Assembly: GCA_030741355.1 (NCBI GenBank) | Contig: JASLVM010000006.1 | Location: 1 to 58,433 of the forward strand | Origin: Candidatus Poseidonia sp. | GTDB lineage: Archaea; Thermoplasmatota; Poseidoniia; Poseidoniales; Poseidoniaceae | Direction of reading: 5' to 3' | DNA: 58,433 bases | Shown here: positions 53,069 through 58,433 of the stretch, piece by piece | Layout of the letters: the number at the start of each line of letters is the position of its first letter | Position numbering within the stretch: the first letter of the stretch is position 1 | Made by a program: the position numbers and the translations under genes | Notes under the pieces: generated by a model | Told to the model about the DNA's origin: nothing | What the model saw: the letters and a program-made list of their open reading frames with translations, nothing else | Database searches by the model: none

Positions 53069-54424
53069 TTATTCCGTGGCAGCGGCGACCAATGTTCGGG
53101 TCGTTTCCATGACTTCCTCAAACGAAGCATCCGTGACAAAGAACGGGTCAATATCGGGAACCCGTGCCGCCGAGAAGCCCGCTTCGTCCAACGCCGTGAA
53201 CAAAGCCTCCATTTTGGGTGCTTGACCGACCCCAGCCATGTTCGGCAGGTCGTCCATGTGATACAGCGTATGTTCTCGACTCATCAAATCGGCTGCCTCA
53301 GCGATATAACGAACACTTCTTCGCAATTCTCGCTGAGCGTATTCTTGGTCGTCTTCGGTCCACACCAACCCCGCTTCTCGATGGGCTTTGAGTTCATTTT
53401 CTGATGGTGAACACACCGCCACCACCCGCTCTTCTGTCATGCGTCCAGCAATGTCCCTGTTCCAGAGGGGGCCGATCCACATGGGGCCACTGGCGCGTTC
53501 CACTTCATCGGGCGAGGGGTGGTGAACGAATCTGTAGGTGCCGTTGTCCGCTCTTACCCTCCATCCCATGTCATCCAACACATTGGACGCCCCGTCGCGA
53601 CTTCTTCGAACCTTCACGCTGACACGGACATGATGCCCATCAAAGAGCGCGAGAACCGGTTCAACGCATCGGTCATGACGGGCCGCCGTGGTGGCGATGA
53701 GGCCGAGAAGAACCCGAACAGCATCGTCGTGGGCATAACTGTCGACGATGCCCTTGGCGCCATAGCGTCGTTGTTGAGAAGAGGCGCTCGAACCCGTCAG
53801 GGCCGCCGTATCGGTGGCCGTAACTTCGAGAAAGGCCTTGCGGGATAGGCCTTGGATGGCAGCATCGAGGAAGTTGACGGGCGAACCGAAGGGGTCGATG
53901 TCAACCCACTGGTAGGCCGCTTCCATCAATGCGATTCTCGCATCGTTTTGCATGATGAACAGACCGTTGTGCATCTCGCCCTTCGGTACCCGTTCGTAGC
54001 GGTCGTCTTCGATGGCGTGGCCGACGGCTATTGCTGGAGGGTGGCGTTCGTGGGCCTCTTTCAGTTGTTCAAGAGCGACGTTGTCCAAATCATTGGCCGT
54101 GATTCGCAGGCGGTGCTGATGTTCCGCCATGATTTCGGTCCGCCATCGTCGAACACGAACACCGGTGGCACACAATGCATCCAGTGCCCGCACATCGTGC
54201 TCTGCCTTGACCAACCAGTCGTTTTCCAATGCATCCGCCAACAACAAGACAGAACGGGTTCTGGCCGGGGCCATGGCCGGGTTGAGAAAACCAGGCCCCG
54301 TTCGTTTTGCTGGACCTCGTGGCATGTGTGTAGGGCGTTCTTGGTCGCTGCGTAGCTTGACCAATGTTTTGCCTTCCATCCACAAATGGCCGGTCCCTGA
54401 GGGTTCCGAACGGTCGTCGGCCAT
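53069..54424 (-). CDS. trm1: tRNA (guanine(26)-N2)-dimethyltransferase
   Basis: Trm1 methylates G26 of tRNA using S-adenosylmethionine. The 451-residue protein has the family motifs: FLNPAMAPARTRSVLLLADA, VRALDALCATGVRVRRWRTE (SAM site), ITANDLDNVALEQLKEAHER, the catalytic YQWVDIDPFGSPVNFLDAAI and FLEVTATDTAALTGSSASSQ, and the C-terminal MWIGPLWNRDIAGRM. Length is within the range of archaeal members. The start 54424 is followed by a later in-frame ATG (MEGKTLVKL). It is the last gene of a minus-strand run (hydrolase, purM, trm1). Of the three tRNAs in the window, only tRNA-Cys has G at 26. Confidence 0.95.
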   Translation of the reverse strand: MADDRSEPSGTGHLWMEGKTLVKLRSDQERPTHMPRGPAKRTGPGFLNPAMAPARTRSVLLLADALENDWLVKAEHDVRALDALCATGVRVRRWRTEIMAEHQHRLRITANDLDNVALEQLKEAHERHPPAIAVGHAIEDDRYERVPKGEMHNGLFIMQNDARIALMEAAYQWVDIDPFGSPVNFLDAAIQGLSRKAFLEVTATDTAALTGSSASSQQRRYGAKGIVDSYAHDDAVRVLLGLIATTAARHDRCVEPVLALFDGHHVRVSVKVRRSRDGASNVLDDMGWRVRADNGTYRFVHHPSPDEVERASGPMWIGPLWNRDIAGRMTEERVVAVCSPSENELKAHREAGLVWTEDDQEYAQRELRRSVRYIAEAADLMSREHTLYHMDDLPNMAGVGQAPKMEALFTALDEAGFSAARVPDIDPFFVTDASFEEVMETTRTLVAAATE

Positions 54425-54473
54425 GCACCTGCGAACACCCGCTCCCTCATGACCGCACCGCTGGGGCGCGGCC

Positions 54474-55586
54474 TCAGTAATGGGAGAATTCCACGCCTTC
54501 TATGGCGTGTTTGACACGATGACCTTGATCACGAACATGGCCGACGATGGCCACGCCCTCCATTCGTTCTTGCAACCAACTCAAGACCGTATCGGCGTGT
54601 TCTGCATCAACGGCGATGACCATGCCCATGCCCATGTTGAACGTCCTGTACATCTCACGGGTTTCAACACCGCCCGCAGATTGAAGCCACTGAAATTCAG
54701 GAAGCACGGGAAGTGGGGAATGGATGTCCCACCCGAGGGAAGGATGGAGTCGGAGCAGGTTGGAAAGTCCTCCTCCAGTGATGTGGCAGATGCCGTGGAT
54801 ATCGCTGATGGCGAACCCTTCTCCTTCACGAGCAGCGTTGAGGAGGTCCACCACGGGGTCGCAGTAGATGCGCGTTGGGTTCAGGAGGATTTCACCCAAG
54901 GTGGGCGCGCCTTCGGTCCATCGCATCAAGGTACGACCGGGGTGTTCCGCCTCAAAGGGCGCCGTATCGGTGTACGACAGACCTGCGTGTTCGATGATTT
55001 TGCGAACCAGTGAATAGCCGTTGGAATGAATGCCTGAGGCGGGCAGTCCGATGAGGGCGTCGCCTTCATCGAGGTGTTCACCCGTGATGGCTTGGCCTTT
55101 TGGCAGCCATCCAAGGGCGGTTCCGGAAAGGTCGAGTTCAGTGACGATGCCAGGTAGCGAAGCCGTTTCTCCGCCCGCCAGCGTGACCCGAGCGAGTCGG
55201 CAGGCTTCAGCCAGTGAGGCTCCAAGCGCCGCATGGATAGCGGGGTCGGGTTTGGGGACGGCCACATAATCGACAAAGGCGATGGGTTCGGCTCCAACGC
55301 ACAAGAGGTCGTTGACGTTCATGGCCATGCAATCGATTCCAACGCCACCCCATTGTTCGAGGGCTGTGGCGATCTGAAGTTTGCTCCCCACACCGTCAGT
55401 GGCAAGGGCGAGCAGGTTGTCGCCAAATTCGATCAGGCCGCCAAATCCGCCGGGCAAGTCGACCGGCGCACCGGGGGTGCCGGGCTGTCGTACGCTCTTG
55501 GAGAGTGCACCGATGAGTGAAGCAACCGCCGAACCCTCGAGGTCGATGTCGACCCCTGCGCTGGCGTAGTCCATGGGTTCACTCAT
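54474..55586 (-). CDS. purM: phosphoribosylformylglycinamidine cyclo-ligase (AIR synthetase)
   Basis: PurM closes the imidazole ring in the fifth step of purine synthesis, using ATP. The 370-residue protein has SEPMDYASAGVDIDLEGSAV, the ATP-binding LLALATDGVGSKLQIATALE, DCMAMNVNDLLCVGAEPIAF, the Gly-rich AGGETASLPGIV, and DALIGLPASGIHSNGYSLVR, then GICHITGGGLSNL. All are in family order. I chose ATG 55586 (MSEPMDYAS) because it matches the family's conserved start, over the open frame to 55634, which overlaps the hydrolase. No other purine gene is in this window. Confidence 0.95.
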   Translation of the reverse strand: MSEPMDYASAGVDIDLEGSAVASLIGALSKSVRQPGTPGAPVDLPGGFGGLIEFGDNLLALATDGVGSKLQIATALEQWGGVGIDCMAMNVNDLLCVGAEPIAFVDYVAVPKPDPAIHAALGASLAEACRLARVTLAGGETASLPGIVTELDLSGTALGWLPKGQAITGEHLDEGDALIGLPASGIHSNGYSLVRKIIEHAGLSYTDTAPFEAEHPGRTLMRWTEGAPTLGEILLNPTRIYCDPVVDLLNAAREGEGFAISDIHGICHITGGGLSNLLRLHPSLGWDIHSPLPVLPEFQWLQSAGGVETREMYRTFNMGMGMVIAVDAEHADTVLSWLQERMEGVAIVGHVRDQGHRVKHAIEGVEFSHY

Positions 55587-55630
55587 GATGCCTCCAACGG
55601 TCGGCGTTTCATGAAGGAATCGCTTCGGAT

Positions 55631-56239
55631 TCAAGCGTCCATCACGAGGCGAGACAACGGTATCAACGCCTCCAGACTCTGGTGAAGACGATGACCGTCT
55701 TCGACAACATGAAGCGAGACACCGTCGTTGTTTGCGGCCGCCATCTCACTGTTTGAAAGCGGCACGATATCATCCTCAGAGCCATGAAGAATGGCGGTGG
55801 GATGGGGTAAATCAGGCCACGCCAAATCACGAACAGCCTCCATGAACGACCAACTCAGAACGATCGGTTCTTCCCATCCCGGAGGGTGAAAGGCGTGGGT
55901 TCCGGTTTGTTCCCACAACGCCATGGCGTCACTTCCAAGCGTCTTGTTGACCAAGTCGGGATAGCCAAAAGCGGGGGCAAGCAAGACCAACCGGAGGTCG
56001 AGGTCGGGTCGCAAAGCCGCAGCGTTGGCCGTGGCCAGTCCTCCAAAAGACGACCCGATGAGCACGTCAAACGGCCCTTGTTCGTCAATCACTTCCAAGA
56101 CCGCCCGCGTTTGGCTGGCCTGGTCCCAACCGTGCTTTCGCATATCAACGGTCACGACCTCCCATCCTTGGGCGCGCATCCATGCCGCTTTGCTGCTGTC
56201 CGTGCTCGACCAGAGGCCGTGGGCAAAGGTCACTCTCAT
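55631..56239 (-). CDS. alpha/beta hydrolase
   Basis: The 202-residue protein has the alpha/beta-hydrolase nucleophile elbow DVLIGSSFGGLATANAAAL (G-S-S-F-G), the Asp in ILHGSEDDIVPLSNSEM and the catalytic His in VVEDGHRLHQSLEAL. The N-terminal VTFAHGLWSSTDSSKAAWM fits the YqiA/UPF0227-like or small esterase groups. Substrate unknown. It is the first gene of the unit with purM and trm1 and is divergent from mcm, 189 bases between starts. Confidence 0.83.
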   Translation of the reverse strand: MRVTFAHGLWSSTDSSKAAWMRAQGWEVVTVDMRKHGWDQASQTRAVLEVIDEQGPFDVLIGSSFGGLATANAAALRPDLDLRLVLLAPAFGYPDLVNKTLGSDAMALWEQTGTHAFHPPGWEEPIVLSWSFMEAVRDLAWPDLPHPTAILHGSEDDIVPLSNSEMAAANNDGVSLHVVEDGHRLHQSLEALIPLSRLVMDA

Positions 56240-56381
56240 GGAGGAAACACAAGGTCTGCGCTACAAGGATTCTTCGCCGCCGAGATTCTCCACATGACGC
56301 CTCGTCAATCCGAAACCATGCGTCTGCAGGGTTGTCTTTTTCCAGTGGAAAGCAAGGGGTACTCTGTTTCGCGAAGAATCA

Positions 56382-56388
56382 TTATATT
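56382..56388 (+). promoter_or_regulatory. TATA-like box for mcm
   Basis: TTATATT centred about 43 bases before ATG 56428; the in-frame ATG at 56398 is only about 13 bases away, which argues for 56428 with a short leader. Confidence 0.4.
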
Positions 56389-56427
56389 GCTTCGCCAATG
56401 TTGTTCAGTGTCCCGGCGGTGCACACC

Positions 56428-58433
56428 ATGTCTGCGATTCAAGAATTTGACCTCCCCGCCCGTTGGACTTCCCTGCTTCAGGACAAGTATTCCGAGGCCA
56501 TTCACAATCTGGCAAAAATGTGGCCAGACGAAGGCTCTTTGGAGGTCTCTTACCGTGAAGTTGAGGGCTATGACCACGAATTCGCCCAAGACATTCTGGC
56601 CAACCCCGACCATCACTTCCAGGCCGCCAACCAGGCGCTTCGCCAATTTCTCCTCGATGCCGGAGAAGGCAATTTGATGCCCTTTGTCCGAATCATTCAC
56701 CTTCCAAGCGACCAAGTTCGCACGGTCTCTCAACTCCGTGCCGATGACATCGGACGAATGATCGCCATCGATGCGGTCACCACCAAAATCACCGGGGTTC
56801 GACCTCGTCTGTATTCGGCCGTGTTTGAGTGCGTTGCTTGTGGCCACACCATGGAGATCAACCAGCCCAACGAACAAGAACTCATCGAACCCCTTGAATG
56901 CATCCAAATTGACGGAGGTTGCGGCCGTCCAAAGCGTCAGACCAGGTTTCTTCTCCAACAACAGGCCTCTCACCTCATCAATTCCCAATTTATCGAACTT
57001 CAGGAACTTCCAGAGCAGATGAAAGGCGGTATTCAACCCGAACGCATTTTGTGCATTGGTGAACAAGATCTGGCGGGGCGTCTAAATCCTGGCGACCGTG
57101 TCAAAGCCAACGGCGTCCTCTTCATTCGCTCGCAACGAAAGGGAGGCAAGGATACGCCTGTTTTCGACATTTTCTTGCGCATTCATTCGCTTGAACGTCA
57201 AAACATCCCGCTTGAAGAGATCATCATCTCCGAAGAGGAGGAAAATGAGATCAAAGAAATTGCACGGGACGGCGATGTTTACCGCTTGCTGACGCGCAGC
57301 ATTGCGCCTTCCATCTTCGGCATGGACCACGTTAAGGAATCCTTGATGCTCCAGTTGTTTGGTGGTGAAGCCCAGGTCAATGAAGACGGTACACGAAACC
57401 GGGGCGACATCCACATCCTCTTGATGGGCGACCCCGGTGTTGCCAAGTCCCAACTTCTGCATTACATGTCGACCATTTCTCCACGTGGAAGATTTGCATC
57501 CGGGCAATCGGCTTCTGCGGCCGGTTTGACCGCCGCCGCGGTTCAAGACGCCGCTGCCGATGGCCGTTGGACGTTGGAAGCTGGGGCGTTGGTGCTCGCC
57601 GACCTTGGCCTTGCCGCCATTGACGAATTCGACAAGATGAACACCGCAGACCGTTCGAGCATGCACGAGGCCATGGAACAGCAGAGCATTTCGATTTCAA
57701 AAGCAGGTATCAACGCAAGTTTGCGAACCCGATGCGCCGTGTTGGCTGCGGCCAACCCAACCAGTGGGCGCTTCCAACCGGTGAGCGATGTCCCGTTTAC
57801 TTCACAAATCAACCTTGCACCACCCCTGATTTCCCGTTTTGACATCATTTGGTTGTTGACCGACACTCCTGACGATTCCCGCGACGAAAAGATCGCCTCA
57901 CACATCATCGAAAACCGCCTCAAAGGAAGCAGCGAATTGCTGGTGAAAGAAGGGACGATTCCCGACCCAACCCGCTCTGCCGCCCAACGAAAAGACGCCA
58001 AGAAGGTGGACGGCAAGTACGAGATTTTGCCCCGCGACCTCTTGCGAAAGTACGTGGCTTATTCCAAGCGGACCTTCCACCCGAAATTGAATGATGAAGC
58101 CAGAGCGAAAATCGTGGCCTATTACGTTGAAACCCGAAAGAGCGGGGGTGATTCCGAAGACAGCGTGGCCATCACGGCGCGTTCTCTTGAAGCACTTTCA
58201 CGTTTGGCAGAGGCCAGTGCACGTATCCGTCTCTCCGACAAGGCCACGGCCGATGACGCCGACCGAGCCATTCGTCTGACCAAGTTGTGGCGGCTTGAAC
58301 TCATGGGAGAGAACTTTGACATGACCACCATTGAATCTGGAAAGAAAGGCAAGGTCCGCAATCAAGAGAAGGTCATCATCGATATTGTCTCCGTGCTGCA
58401 AAACGACTCGGGGACATCGGCCAATCTGCTCGA
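56428..58433 (+). CDS. mcm: MCM replicative helicase, partial, C-terminus beyond right edge
   Basis: MCM is the ring helicase that unwinds DNA at archaeal replication forks. About 668 residues are visible. The N-terminal part has FLLDAGEGNLMPFVRIIHLP and zinc-site cysteines (ECVACGHTME; DGGCGRPK). The AAA+ core has Walker A ILLMGDPGVAKSQLLHYMST (about residue 333), the helix-2 insert GLTAAAVQDA, Walker B LAAIDEFDKMNTADRSSMHE, sensor 1 CAVLAAANPTSGRF and the arginine finger in LISRFDIIWLL. The C-terminal winged helix would continue beyond the window. No intein is present in the visible part. The gene is open from an earlier ATG (56398), but the TATA-like box supports 56428. It diverges from the hydrolase gene. 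Confidence 0.95.
   Translation, partial: MSAIQEFDLPARWTSLLQDKYSEAIHNLAKMWPDEGSLEVSYREVEGYDHEFAQDILANPDHHFQAANQALRQFLLDAGEGNLMPFVRIIHLPSDQVRTVSQLRADDIGRMIAIDAVTTKITGVRPRLYSAVFECVACGHTMEINQPNEQELIEPLECIQIDGGCGRPKRQTRFLLQQQASHLINSQFIELQELPEQMKGGIQPERILCIGEQDLAGRLNPGDRVKANGVLFIRSQRKGGKDTPVFDIFLRIHSLERQNIPLEEIIISEEEENEIKEIARDGDVYRLLTRSIAPSIFGMDHVKESLMLQLFGGEAQVNEDGTRNRGDIHILLMGDPGVAKSQLLHYMSTISPRGRFASGQSASAAGLTAAAVQDAAADGRWTLEAGALVLADLGLAAIDEFDKMNTADRSSMHEAMEQQSISISKAGINASLRTRCAVLAAANPTSGRFQPVSDVPFTSQINLAPPLISRFDIIWLLTDTPDDSRDEKIASHIIENRLKGSSELLVKEGTIPDPTRSAAQRKDAKKVDGKYEILPRDLLRKYVAYSKRTFHPKLNDEARAKIVAYYVETRKSGGDSEDSVAITARSLEALSRLAEASARIRLSDKATADDADRAIRLTKLWRLELMGENFDMTTIESGKKGKVRNQEKVIIDIVSVLQNDSGTSANLL

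Noticed and set aside
56240-56427. Extra small gene between the hydrolase and mcm
   Set aside because: Open frames here are parts of longer shadows; only a TATA-like box and a leader are seen.

Overview
The window reads as a compact, gene-dense chromosome segment of a marine planktonic euryarchaeon, most likely Poseidoniia (Marine Group II) or a close relative. Seen directly: archaeal information genes (ribosomal proteins L18e, L13 and S9, RNA polymerase subunit N, an MCM helicase, the tRNA methyltransferase Trm1, two PAC2-type proteasome-assembly-chaperone homologues), tRNA genes with encoded CCA, TATA-like boxes about 26-29 bases upstream of many start codons (leaderless transcripts), and very large surface proteins with thrombospondin type 3 (TSP3) calcium-binding repeats. 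The lineage is inferred from this style and from a bacterial-type NAD-dependent DNA ligase, not from a database match.

Layout. 1-5.6 kb: a helical protein running off the left edge, divergent from a membrane-anchored TPR protein, a protein with about 23 copies of a charged six-residue repeat and a tail anchor, a redoxin and a cysteine-rich microprotein. 5.6-10.5 kb: an Lrp/AsnC regulator, enolase, a small membrane protein, a secreted double-fasciclin plus blue-copper protein with a PGF-CTERM-like tail, and a sorbosone-dehydrogenase-like propeller. 10.5-18.1 kb: a CoA-binding protein, a redox operon (SDR without its usual Tyr, FAD oxidoreductase, Rieske protein), a TauE-like permease, an aminotransferase, tRNA-Cys, a membrane protein with a GNAT acetyltransferase, and an orphan gene. 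18.1-28.9 kb: a surface-protein locus with a 514-residue secreted TSP3 protein carrying a Gly/Gln linker, and a 2700-residue TSP3 membrane protein whose cytoplasmic tail resembles DUF4129. 28.9-30.6 kb: rpl18e-rpl13-rps9-rpoN-tRNA-Pro. 30.6-36.4 kb: a 1563-residue beta-helix surface protein and two small genes. 36.4-41.5 kb: a DNA-repair-like group of NAD+-dependent ligase (LigA) with a C-terminal PCNA-binding-like motif, a PAC2 protein, a Cas4/AddB-like iron-sulfur nuclease and a DnaQ-like exonuclease. 41.5-47.8 kb: a PKD lipoprotein, small unknown genes, a HAD phosphatase, tRNA-Arg, a thioesterase, a pentapeptide-repeat protein. 47.9-58.4 kb: a 1442-residue FG-GAP/Fn3 surface protein with a tryptophan-rich acidic tail, a second PAC2 protein, trm1, purM, an alpha/beta hydrolase and the start of mcm, which runs off the right edge.

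The most interesting points are the PCNA-box-like tail on a bacterial-type ligase, the repair-gene group around it, the DUF4129-like cytoplasmic domain on a giant calcium-binding surface protein, a recurring promoter box (TTGAAATAGGG), and the redox operon built around an SDR lacking its catalytic Tyr. Functions are assigned from motifs read by eye; no database search was run.
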